Assembly (NCBI GenBank): GCA_025403435.1
Contig: CM046330.1
Coordinates: 20,110,239 to 20,174,238 of the forward strand
Length of the DNA: 64,000 nucleotides
Reading direction: 5' to 3'
From: Artocarpus heterophyllus
Taxonomy: Eukaryota; Streptophyta; Magnoliopsida; Rosales; Moraceae
In this document: piece by piece, positions 1 to 11,017 of the stretch
Numbering within the stretch: position 1 is the stretch's first letter
Layout: every line of letters starts with the position of its first letter
The notes under the pieces: model-generated
The model's database searches: none
What the model saw: the letters and a program-made list of their open reading frames with translations, nothing else
What the model was told of the DNA's origin: nothing
Position numbers and translations under genes: made by a program

Positions 1-2796
1 GACCAATGACAATGCCCCAACGTCATTGCAATTAGTAGAATGTCATCTACATGAAGCAATAGAAAAACCACCTTCCCATCTTTAATGTGTTTATAAACAC
101 ATGTCTCATCCACATTTTGTGAGAACCCATAAGTCTTGATCACCTGATCAAATCTTATGTTCCAAGAACGGGAAGCGTGCTTAAGTCCATAAATTGACTT
201 CAGCAGCTTACAAACCTTACCCTATTGACCCATGACCTTGAACCCGTTTGGTTGTTCCATATAAATGGACTTATCAAGATAGCCATTCAAAAAAGCCATC
301 TTGACATCTATATGCCAAATCTCATAGTTAAGAGCGGCAGCTATGGACAAGAGAATCCGGATGGATTTAAGCATAGCTACAAGCGAAAAGGTTTCCTTAT
401 AATTGATTCCTTCCTTTTGCGTATAACCCTTAGCTACCAGTCTAGCCTTAAAGGTTTTAACCTTTCCATCCACTCCTCTTTTCCTCTTGTAGATCCACTC
501 GCACCCTATGGGTTTTACCCCTTCGGGAAGATCCACAACTCCCAGACCTGATTAGTCTCCATAGACTTCATCTCTATGTTCATGGCCTCTGTCTAGAGTT
601 TTGAATCAACATCCTTCATAGCTTCTGCGTAAGCATAAGGATCCCTGTCATGTTCATCCGATTCAGCAAAAAAGACCTCCCCATTGAACATATACCTCTC
701 AGGTTGACGCCCGATCCTCCCATTACGCCGAAGCCCCACAAGTTGTTGTTCAGGTTTGTTTGGTTTTTCTACACTAATCGGAACAGTTTCATTTGGAACC
801 TCCAGAGTGATCGGATCACTCCTTAACTCCTTAAGCACCACTTTGCTTCGAGGTTTAAAGTCGTCCATGTAACTTTCCTTAAGGAAAGTTGCATTAGTTG
901 AAACCACGACTTTATTTTCCTTTGGGTTATAAAAATAACCCCCTTTAGTCCCTTTTGGATATCCTACAAACATGTAAACTTCCGAACGTGCTTTCAACTT
1001 ATTTGGATCCTTAAAAAGGACATGAGCCGGACATCCTTATATGCGAATATGGTTTAAGGATGTCTTCCTACCTGTCCACAACTCGTGAGGAGTTTTAGTG
1101 TCCGAAGAACTCATCAAACAGGTATTCACCACCTCGATCGGATCGAAGTGCCTTTATGGGTCTACCCAATTGCTTTTCCACTTCAGCTTGAAACTCTTTG
1201 AACTTGTCAAAAGTTTCGCTATTATGGTGCATTAGGTACACATACCCATACCTTGAGTAATCGTCAATAAAAGTGATAAAGTACTCATACCCTCCTCGTG
1301 CCTGGATGTTCTATGCACAAGTTCTAGAACCCCTTCGGCCCTATTGCTCTTAGACTAGAATGGTCTTTTGGTCATTTTACCCCCCAAACAAGATTCTCAT
1401 TAAGGTATAGATTCCACCTTTAAGCAGCTTAAAGGTCCATCCCTTACCAGCTTTGAATCCTATTCAGGTTAATATGACCAAGGCGCAAATGCCAAAGATA
1501 AGTCTTATTAGAGTGAGAAGTTTTAAGTCTTTTAAAGTTATTATCATTTATCTCAACATTAAGCAATAAGTCGATCTTAGGTTTGATAAAATATAGATTA
1601 TTTTGCATCCATCCAGAACAGATAAAAGATTTGTTTTTACGAATTACTACTTTATCATTAAAAGAGACCATATATAAGTCTTTAAATAAACAAGCTACAG
1701 AAATTAAATTCCTTTTAAATTTAGGAACATAAAAACAATCTTGCAAAAATAAATTCCTATAATTATCAAAATAAAGATGGACATCTCCCACTGCTTCCGT
1801 TGAGATCAAGGATCCATCGCCCATCCAAAGCGTGAAGTCTTCATGCAACAGACTTCTCATTTCTTTGAACCCCTACAGAGAAACACAAACATGATTAGTC
1901 ACACCAGAATCTATGACCCAAATGTCACTTAATTCCTCAACCAAACAAGTTTCTAAATATAGAAGATCACACCTACCTCCTTTGGAAAGGAAGTCCTTGC
2001 AATGCTTCTTGATATGCCCGACCTTCCCATAGAAGAAGCACTTAAGCTTCTTCGGGTTCTTCTTCTTCTTCTTCTTGCTTTTGGTGCTGGTAAGAATAGA
2101 AGACTTCCTATTCTTGGCCCGTTGCTTCTTTCCATTCCCAGAGTTGAGATTGGAACCAGAAGCAGCTACCATTTTGGCCTCACCACTCGCAGGAGACTCC
2201 CTGATCAGCAGTTTGAACTCCTGTAACTGTTTCATTAATTCCGTCAAGGTCATATCCTGTCTATTGCTTAAATTAAAAGTAGCTCTACATGAAATAAATT
2301 TCTTAGACAGAGTCTCAAAGACCATAGTCGTCTGAGTTTTAGCATCGATGTCGGCTCCATTGGTTTGTACCTTAGCGAGGTAACCCATGACCAACATCAT
2401 GTGCTCCTTTACAGATGTCCCCTGTCTCTACTTACAGTTTAAGGGTTTTTGAAGCGCCCCTTGCCGCTTTGTTATGGCCTGGCCTCCAAACATATCCTCA
2501 AGATTATCCAAGATCTGCTTCGTAGTCTCATAATCCTGATGTTGAGCCTGCAGCATGTTATTCATGCTAGCCATAACATAACAGCGGGCCTGATCATTAG
2601 CATCTTTCCAGTGATCATATGCTTGGAATTCCTCATTAGATGAGTCTCCCGTAGGCTCGAGAGGACAAGAGGTTGTCAGTACATATTTCAGTTTCTCAAA
2701 GGACAGTACGATATCCAAGTTCCATTTCCAATCATTATAATTCTCTCCGGTTAATAGGTTTTTCTCAAGTATCGATAATAAAGCATTTTTAGACAT
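1..2796 (-). pseudogene. Angela-like Ty1/copia gag-pol, decayed copy 1
   Basis: Remnant of a copia polyprotein that would package RNA (gag), cleave itself (protease), integrate (IN) and reverse-transcribe (RT). Reading leftwards from an ATG at 2796, the gag N-terminus (MSKNALLSIL) is followed by a nucleocapsid knuckle near 2030 in which the second Cys is Tyr ([15 protein letters not shown]). Then come a protease DSG motif near 1915, the HxxxxH GAG-pre-integrase motif (LWHLRLGHINLNR), integrase pieces and the start of RT ([16 protein letters not shown]). Gag is broken by an in-frame TAG at about 2427. Compared with the sister copy at 35861-39803, about 200 bp of integrase around 1105 is deleted, removing the segment with the catalytic Glu, and a further ~25 bp is missing near 1313. 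RNase H and the 3' LTR lie outside the window. Clearly non-functional. Confidence 0.9.
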
Positions 2797-3620
2797 TTTT
2801 AATCTACAATAAAGAATCAAATACTAAACATAAGCAAACATATAATAATAATTTAGTAAGATAACACAATCATATAAAAATACAAATGTGTTTATGTGTC
2901 AAAACCTTGAAAATATTACAACCTTAGAACGATAATTCCAAACTCAGAATTCAACAAGCTCCTAGGGGAGTCATGCTAAATTCAATCAGAAACACGGATC
3001 TCCTCCTGATTAATATATGTCATCTAAGACCCGTATGATCCAGCATATATTCATAATCGTTTCTTTGGCCATTAATTTTATTAACAGAGCTCCTAGGAGA
3101 GGTTAATAATAAAAGTAACGTGAGTATATAACCATTGTTTTAATATTTTATCCATGATTTATAATCACCACCTAGGGGTGTGCAACCATAAATCATGCTA
3201 AAATACCTTATCCTCTTAGAGATCCAATCTGGTACATGATAGAAATCCCTTCCTAAGGGTTGGGACCACCATGTTCTGCCTATGGACCAACGATGGAGGC
3301 CTTAGGTTCTTTCTTCAAAAACCTTCTCCCACTCAATCTTTTGAAATCAAGGTTTTATTTTAAGAATATGCATGAACAATTTTAATATAAGTGGCACTCT
3401 CTATTCTATATGACAAGTTATCAATATACATGGCAAATCATATTATCATGCAAACAAGCAAAGCTACAAGCAAAATAATAAACAATTGTAATATTATGGT
3501 TCCATTCTAGAGAATAGAAAATTAAGATTATAAGAGAATAATCGAGACATATTATCAATTCTTCATCCTTGAATCCTCAAGTTGTATCCTTCTTCATGTA
3601 ATGCCCATCTTCAAGTCTTC
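2797..3620 (-). other. Untranslated leader of Angela copy 1
   Basis: Non-coding DNA between the gag start and the LTR. It matches 39804-40626 of the sister element in order, for example the repeated phrase 'ctcctaggggag' and the adjoining tracts. The part corresponding to 40627-41475, including the primer-binding site and the GC-rich palindrome array, is missing. The sequence jumps straight into the LTR near 3621, so this element has a deletion spanning the leader-LTR junction. Confidence 0.75.
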
Positions 3621-5552
3621 ATGCATAAATTAACTAGATCTTACTAACCTTTGAATGTTGAAGAACTCCCGCAATTTGTGAAGAGAAGTAATGTTCCAAA
3701 ATAGCCTCAACTAACTGGTCTTCTTTGCTATTCTTTATGCAAGGTCAGAGTGAGTGTAGGCTCACAAATACAGCTCTTCCACTAGGTGACTCTCCTTCAA
3801 ACAATCGAGAGAACCCAAAGCTAGTGTTCGTGATTTGTGAACAAAAGCTCTCAGGCGGTTTTTAGATTTTCACCTGCAGAGTATCACTCTTAATCTCTCA
3901 ATTGATCTAAATAACTTATGTGACTTACTCCCTATTTATAGAGGTTGGGTCTAGGGTTAGTCCTTATCAGATTAGGTCTCAAAAACTCAAAATAGAATCA
4001 AGTTCGGATCAATATCTGATAAGATCCGCGTAAAAATAAGTGATCTTATCCTTCACTCATCGGCTGGCCGATCAGGATGATCGGCAGGCTGAACAGGCCC
4101 ATCAACAGACCGAGCTGCCGAATAAATATCTCCATAAATTTTTTCTTTTCCATCCGAGATTCTATAGGATAAAGTCTTAGTTTTAATTCAAATAACCCAA
4201 TAGAGAAGTTATCTGATCAAAATAACTTTATCTAGATAATCTATAAGAAAATAAATGAATTCCAAATAATTCTACAAGTTTATCTTGATCTAATTTATCC
4301 AAAATTAAATCAACCGATAAACAGAGAAGAATTATCCGATCCCAATAATTTAACAAGTTTATCTTGAATCAATTTTATCACAAAATTAATTCAACCTATA
4401 AACAGACATGAATTATCTGATTCTTCCAAATTTTAACCAATCTGATAAATCTGACATAAGTCACTAATTATTAAAAGAGCACGCCGTATCGTTACAGGAT
4501 ATTGTGAGGTAGCAAAGGGGACCAAATGAACCTATATAGTTTAAGCTCCTGATAATTATGAAACCCAATATCCCAAATATACATTTCATAATTATCAACT
4601 CCAACGCTACTCCACTAAAAGCTTGGAGCTACACTCTAGAACTACATAGAATTATGAAGCCCGTATAGCTAAGTCTCCATGACATATCATAGCGTATCGT
4701 ATCCCCAGATGATTATCCATAATCGGCTTAAGGACAAGTTCTATCTTACCTTCTCGATTATTTTTTATCTTACGTTCCATTATCTCATCATCGGAAAACT
4801 TACCATCTAAAGACAGTATACCTTTCGGTTACACCTATGTATCCAAATGGTTGAGCACTCAAGTTTTCAATTATAAGATAACGCATATAAAAGGATATCA
4901 GTACTCCTAAAGAGGAGCTATGGATTCCATATTTATGAATAACAAGTCTACGCTATCAAAAGTTATGCCTCCAATGTACTGGCATGCATACCACTATTGA
5001 AATGTGGGTGTCACCCGTTGGTACATCAAAAGACACAAGTCAAGACAATGCACCCACTATTCATCTCAGGATTGAGATATAATACAAATGATTGTCTAAA
5101 GTGAATCGATTTGCCAAGACAGAATTATTAATCCAAATCAATTCACTTTATGTCCCGATCCAACACATCGTCTCCTATGGCAACGTGGCAATGTTTCTAT
5201 TCACGGAGTCCACCTCCGATGGTCAAGACAAACCATCTCCCATTAGGGATATAGATAACATAACAATCTTTACATAAATAAAGCGCCCAACTTTATTCCC
5301 TCGATTGCAGATCTTATGATTTAGACCGTCACCTTAAGAATCGTGTCTTCCACATATTCTGTCCATCATATGCCCAATTCTTAAAGGTTTAGACTAACAG
5401 TCTCTGACTATTGTTTGGTTAACATACATTCAACAAATATGAATGTAAAGAGGACAAGATTTGGTATATTAACAATAAATAAATTCTTTATTAATAAAAA
5501 TGTCTCCAAAAACTTATTACATTTTTACTCCTTAGGGCATACATGTCTAACA
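3621..5552 (-). repeat. Angela copy 1 5' LTR, lacking its inner end
   Basis: Aligns along almost its whole length with the LTRs at 33853-35846 and 41476-43490 and ends in the same terminus (catgtctaaca). Roughly the first 90 bp, beginning TGTTGGAAAC in the intact copies, is missing at the junction with the leader. It contains a degenerate form of the family's GC-rich TCGGCAGGCCGA motif near 4063-4130. Strand is given for the element, which reads leftwards. Confidence 0.85.
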
Positions 5553-5706
5553 ATTTAACCGTTTATTACTGTTGGAATAGTGAAAAGACGGTTATGCCCT
5601 TAATTGATATTTCAATATAAAACCGTTTATGATAATAATAACATATAAATGAATACATAAACAATAATGAACTGTAATAAAATTTAAGATAATCAAAAAA
5701 GAGAGG

Positions 5707-5731
5707 ATATATATATATATATATATATATA
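5707..5731. repeat. (AT)n microsatellite
   Basis: About 12 uninterrupted AT units. The surrounding 5553-5947 is AT-rich and I see no coding potential in it. Confidence 0.9.
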
Positions 5732-5947
5732 CATGCAGGAATAATAATATGTATATATTAGAACCACAACAAACTATCAATAGATAGGAGGCTTAGCCTT
5801 CCATAATAAATAGAAGTACAAATAATTAACAAGGAGGAGGCATGACCATCTATATTGAAGAGAACTAATTTAGTTAAATGATATACATTTACTTTTACTT
5901 ACAGATGTAGAAAGTGCGTAGGAATTAGAGCGCTTGTGCTGATAATG

Positions 5948-6200
5948 TGTTATAAAAACTAAGAAAAACAAGACTAAACTTATAAAACTAAAAATAAGAT
6001 ATGAAACTTTAAAGAAAGAAGAGAAAGAGGGAGATATATAGAGATTTTTTAGTTTCTAATAAAGAAGTTATCTAAGATGGAGGCAAAACCTCCATATTTA
6101 TAGTGAATGTTTTGGTACTATTTACATATTTACTTCTTTACCTAAAATAGATGGTGGTGGATAGCCAACGTTAATCATGGCTTTCTACCGAATATTGACA
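5948..6200 (-). repeat. Short LTR-like fragment of a small copia-type element
   Basis: A 253-bp segment with TG...CA ends. Read on the minus strand it begins TGTCAATATTCGG, contains a TATA-like box (ctataaatatgg) and ends ...TTTTTATAACA. It is followed at once by TTATCAGCACAAG (5935-5947). That context, an LTR end in TTATAACA next to TTATCAGCAC, is one I associate with short-LTR plant copia elements. No second LTR and no coding remnant were found, so it may be a truncated element. Confidence 0.4.
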
Positions 6201-6734
6201 TTCATTCATAACAATTTTGTCATTTGTTTTCATTGTTACTTTATCCCATAAGAGGGGAAAAAGCAAAAAAGAAAGAAAGAAGCAAATAAAGGGAGAGAAT
6301 AGAGTCCTAACTTCAGCTCCAAGTGTCCTATTCCATTTATTAGCAAAAAGAAAAAAAAAGGAAGAAAAAAAAATATCCTATACCAAAATACCAAAAAAAA
6401 AAGAGAAAGAAGAAGAAGAAACTATCCTATTCTTTTTTCTGCATTCTATTCCTAGTTTTTTCTCTTTTCTTTTCCAAAAGATATCCCTTTCACCAGGCAT
6501 CTTGGGACACAAAGATATCCTAAATTTATGCGTAGGGATAATTATTCGATGGCAATTTTTTTTTTGAAATAAAAAAAATAACTTGTGGGGTTAGTAGAAT
6601 TTTTTTAATTATCAAATCTATATGAAAAATATGTTTTCAAACACATTCAATAATTAGAAGCATGCCTTGTTTTGTATCCCCTGTTAAAAAAACCCTTATT
6701 CAACAAGTGAAAATGTGTATTTTTGGTGTGACGT
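6201..6734. other. Intergenic, purine-rich, nothing recognised
   Basis: A/G-rich and A-rich tracts (6255-6420) followed by AT-rich DNA. Open frames here consist of Lys/Glu runs from the low-complexity sequence and show no domain. Confidence 0.6.
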
Positions 6735-7598
6735 ATTACGTACAGGGACGTAAATTTTGGCCAAATTTTGGAAATTTTAGTGGAAATTTCAGAAATTTCA
6801 AGATACTGAGATATCTTTCTACTGTAATATTGATTTCGGCAAAATATTAGAGAAATATCAAAAATATCGGTAAATATCGATGGAAATATCGATATTAAAA
6901 AACTTATAGTGTATTTTGTACAAAATTTGGTACATCTTGTGGAAATTTTGATCAAATTTCGGTAATATAGAAAATTACAAAATTTAATAGATTTTTTTCC
7001 TCGTAAATAATCTATTAGTATTTTATACCTTTAAGGAATGAATATTTCTATGAATTTACAATCAACGAATTTGAGATCCAATTATAGCAGCTCTTCTATT
7101 GAGGCTCATTATGCTTATTATACATTCAATCAGGACTTTGAAAAGTATGATGGTTGTAAAATTTTTAATTATCCTCATCTGAGCATATGGGCACCATCTC
7201 AATCAAACAATTGAGATAATTTATAGTTTTTCATTTATGGAAATACAATGAGAAGAAGTCAAGAAACCTATATATGGCATATTCATAACTATATTCAGAA
7301 CTACTCAAATAACATATTATGGCATTAATATTGTTTGAATCAAGATGTAATTCTGCCTATGTTTGAGCCTCACAAAACTTCTTTTTAGTATTGATAAATC
7401 TATTATGTATGGAGTTTATTATATAAATTATTTTTATTTATGTATATTTTTTAATGTTTATTGTATCCTAAAGTATTAGAGATATACTTAATGTAAAATT
7501 TCTGTAAGTTTTGTAGAAATTTTCATCGATATTGATATTTTTCTTAAAATTTCTATAAAATTAAAGTATCGATATTTTCATCCTTCATTACATATATG
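6735..7598. mobile_element. Possible non-autonomous element with ATCGATATT-rich inverted ends
   Basis: Both ends are rich in the words AAATATCGAT and GAAATATCG. The left end (from about 6740, tacgtacagggacgtaaat) is roughly the inverse of the right end (7560-7600, gatattttcatccttcattac). The interior is AT-rich and non-coding. The inverted ends are imperfect and no target duplication was seen, so the boundaries are approximate. The Angela solo LTR begins immediately to the right. Confidence 0.35.
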
Positions 7599-7603
7599 TA
7601 TAT

Positions 7604-8047
7604 TGTTAGACATGTATGCCCTAAGGAGTAAAAATGTAATAAGTTTTTGGAGACATTTTAATCAACAAAGAATTTATTTATTATTTATATACCAAATCTT
7701 GTCCTCTTTATGTTCATATTTGTTGAATGTATGTTAAGCAAACAAAAGTCTGAGACTGTCAGTCTAAACCTTTAAGAATTGGGCATATGATGGACAAATT
7801 ATGCAGAAGACACGATTCTTAATGTGATGGTCTAAATCATAAGATCCGCAATCGAAGGAATAAAGTTGGGCGCTTTATTCATGTAAAGATTGTTATGTTG
7901 TCTATATCTCTTTTGGGAGATGGTTTGTCTTGACCATCGGAGGTGTACTCCATGAATAGAAACATTGGCACGTTGTCATAGGTGACGATGTGTTAGATCG
8001 GAACATAAAGTGAATTGATTTGTATTAATAATTTTTTCTCGGCAAAT
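7604..8047 (+). repeat. Angela-like solo LTR, left part
   Basis: Begins TGTTAGACATGTATGCCC, the 5' terminus of the family LTR (reverse complement of 35846 downwards). It is preceded by TATAT (7599-7603). It runs to 8047, where a gypsy element interrupts it, and resumes at 16995. No internal copia sequence is attached on either side, so this is a solo LTR produced by LTR-LTR recombination. Confidence 0.88.
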
Positions 8048-10749
8048 TGTAACACCTAGTTTTTTTTATTTAATGTTAAATAGAAAGTCTGACGCTAAAA
8101 TTGACGACAATAATATCATTACTAACGTGCTATTTAGTGATGTTACAGGTGACAGTGACGAGGGATTCGATGTGCTAGAAAAAGTTCATGCCAATTATGT
8201 AGGGGTTATGGTTATTTATGAATTAATGATATGATGATGCATTTTGTTTTGTTTAATTAAATAAAATATGATAAGAAGAAAGTAATAAGAATTTAAGTTT
8301 ATGTGTTATAGTATATGATTTATTTATTTTTATCGGATATAGATATATGAATATATATATATATATATAATTTAAAATATATTTGCTACTATATGTAATA
8401 TAAATTAAATATTTATATGTGAATTATTAATATAAGTTAATTTAAGTTAAAGTTTATATGTTATATATTAGTCACACGTATGTATTTACGAATGCATATA
8501 TATATGAATGGAAGGCTTGGGCCTTTTGGGCCTGCGGCAAAGCTTGCCGGGGGAAAAAAAAAAGTTGCACGTGAATTGTTAATATAAGATAGCATACACA
8601 TAAGTTAAAAAGGCATTGGGCGTATTATTGATATGGCTGGCGGCAAGTCTTTGCCGAATAGGAGTAGAAAAAAAAAAGGGATAACACGTGGAAAAAAAAA
8701 AAGAAGAAGAAAACTTAGGGTTTTAGTCCACACATAAAATCTATATAAAGACCTCCTATTAGTAACCTTAGACTCACACTTCATTCCTTTCTTTTATCAA
8801 GATTTCTAGTCTCCCTAATTGCATTCATCTTGGTAAGTATATCAATAATCTAATATGTTTGTTTGATGTTTTAGTTTATTATGTTAGTATTAGAATTATT
8901 TTTATCATCATATAGATTCTTTTATCATATGTTTTTCATGTCTATTGGTGATTGAAAAGAATTGATGATTTAGTGGTTTTGATTAACCTCTCATTAAACC
9001 CTAGATTAAGGACATCATGGATTTTCATATTTTTTGCTATGTAGATCTTTATAGGTATGTTTTATTATCAATTAGCATCATGTTAATTATGTGTTTACTA
9101 TGTTAATTGAGGTTTTATTAGGTTATGGATTGGTATTTAAATTTTTTGTTGCCTTATGCATACTTTTCATATAAATACCTGACAGCCATCGTATTTTAAT
9201 AATTTTTGATCTCGTATTGCACTATTTATATTTTTCTTATATTTTTCCCAAATACTAGACATCTTGAGATTTCTTTTGGCTTTTGAATCGCTTGAATCGA
9301 ATTTTTCTTTAAATAGTTATGATTTTTCGAAGTTGACCTTGAAAGCTGTACAGTTTACATGGACCTGAAATTCAGACTGATTTTCAAGGGCCTTTTCTTC
9401 ATGAAAATTATTGTCAAAATATGCGTGTAATATATCAAATTCTTTGTTTTTCAGTCTAGTTTCTAATTCCACTTGATTTAACTGATTTGGAGATAAGATC
9501 AAATTATTATGAATTTTTAAGTGAATAAAGGTCATTCTGCCTACTTTTGGGAATTATGCCCTAGGTTCATAAATTGTGATCTTGTGCTTCTTGATATTAT
9601 TATGTGATAAGGTGATTAATGATAGTATGAGATGTTTATATATTGCTAATAGTATTGGTAGTGACTTATGGTCAATATGAATGTTTGGCATGAACTCTTC
9701 AAGAAGCAAGCACACCGAAGACCCGAATCGTCGTGTCACCTATCATTAAAGGTTGAGTAAGTCTAGAGATCAGGTAAGTACATCTCTCGCCTGCAATATG
9801 ATTGTTCAAAATTAAAAAGATTGATGTTGATGATATGTTATGAAGATGTTTTAAGATGAGGATTTTTAATAATGAGGAAATTGATGGAAGACGATGAAAG
9901 ATGATGTTATTTTACCTCATTATTCTATTGATGGAAAACTTTTTATGAAAACCTATATATATGTATTATCTATATTATTATTTTGATGTTTTAAAAAGGC
10001 GTTGTACATTTGATGGATTGATGGTGATGATGGGGTCCGGTGAGCCGACCGACCGGTGAGCGGTCGCTTCATCTTTGTCACGGTTAGTTTGGGGGTCGCT
10101 ACCTCACTCTTTCTGTGGCTAGCGCGCTATAACGATGACGGTACAACATCAGGGCCCTACTATATGATATTTTGAAGTACTATGATATGATATTTTGAAG
10201 TATTACTTTATATATTATTTTAGAAAGAAAATATATTTATTTAATGATGAATTTATTTTATTAAACTTTGTTAATTGATGAAAAGGTTTTGTGAGAGTTA
10301 AGGTGTACTTACTAAGCATTTTGCTTACTAGATGTTTCTCATATTGTAGCTAGGAACAAGAGTTAGGTATGAGGATGGAGGATCTCGGTGTGGGTGTGTG
10401 CGTGGTGGCAGAAACGGAATATCGGAGTGACGCATCCTGTGTTAATGATGATTTAACTTTTATTCAATTGTTTACAATTCCGCAAATTTAGTTTTTCAAT
10501 TATTTTATGAGATTTTGCAAGTTTTAAGATATTTTATTAAGTTTAATGTTTTTTATAATGTTGCAACTATATTTTTATTTTTAGATGAAGTTATTTGATT
10601 TGATTAAAAAGTCTTGTTTTTTTTTTAAAAAAAAAAATTTAAGCTATTTCATGTTACTTTGATTATTCAAATTCTATAAAATTCTATTTTATCATAAATA
10701 ATAGATGTTATGAGACGGTAATTGTGACGTCCCGTGAGGGGGTGTTACA
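8048..10749 (+). repeat. 5' LTR of Tekay/Del-like element
   Basis: 2702 bp, TGTAACACC...GGTGTTACA, with short inverted ends. Contains a TATA box (tatataaa, 8742-8749), an (AT)n run near 8348-8370, and poly-A tracts near 8555-8705. It is nearly identical to the 3' LTR; sampled stretches differ by a few percent or less. It lacks about 33 bp that the 3' LTR has after 'cattcctttctt' (8782). Confidence 0.95.
8742..8749 (+). promoter_or_regulatory. Probable TATA box of the gypsy LTR
   Basis: The motif tatataaa lies in mid-LTR ahead of a CT-rich stretch. The same motif is at 14946-14953 in the 3' LTR, where it could drive read-out transcription into flanking DNA. Confidence 0.5.
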
Positions 10750-10753
10750 GATA

Positions 10754-10764
10754 TGGTATCAGAG
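10754..10764 (+). promoter_or_regulatory. Primer-binding site, initiator Met tRNA
   Basis: TGGTATCAGAG begins four bases after the 5' LTR. It is complementary to the 3' end of plant initiator methionine tRNA, the usual primer for this lineage. Confidence 0.9.
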
Positions 10765-11017
10765 GGGTTTCTGAATTCCGTCATGCCATCGCCATGCATT
10801 CATACCGGCATCCTCCAAGTATGTCGTTCTTACTATAATTTAAATAATAAGTGATGTTACATTTTATTTGATGACTAATAGACAGTAGGTGACATAAGGA
10901 GAGGATAAGCATGTAGATAGATTGTAGGATGAGTTAAGACTGGGATTTACGACGTCACTACCCTCCGAAAAAGTCATGATGTCTACTGATTAGCTACGTG
11001 CGGTGTCGATAAAAAAT

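Noticed and set aside
6217..6567. 116-codon frame rich in Lys and Glu
   Set aside because: Low-complexity translation of purine-rich DNA, with no conserved feature.
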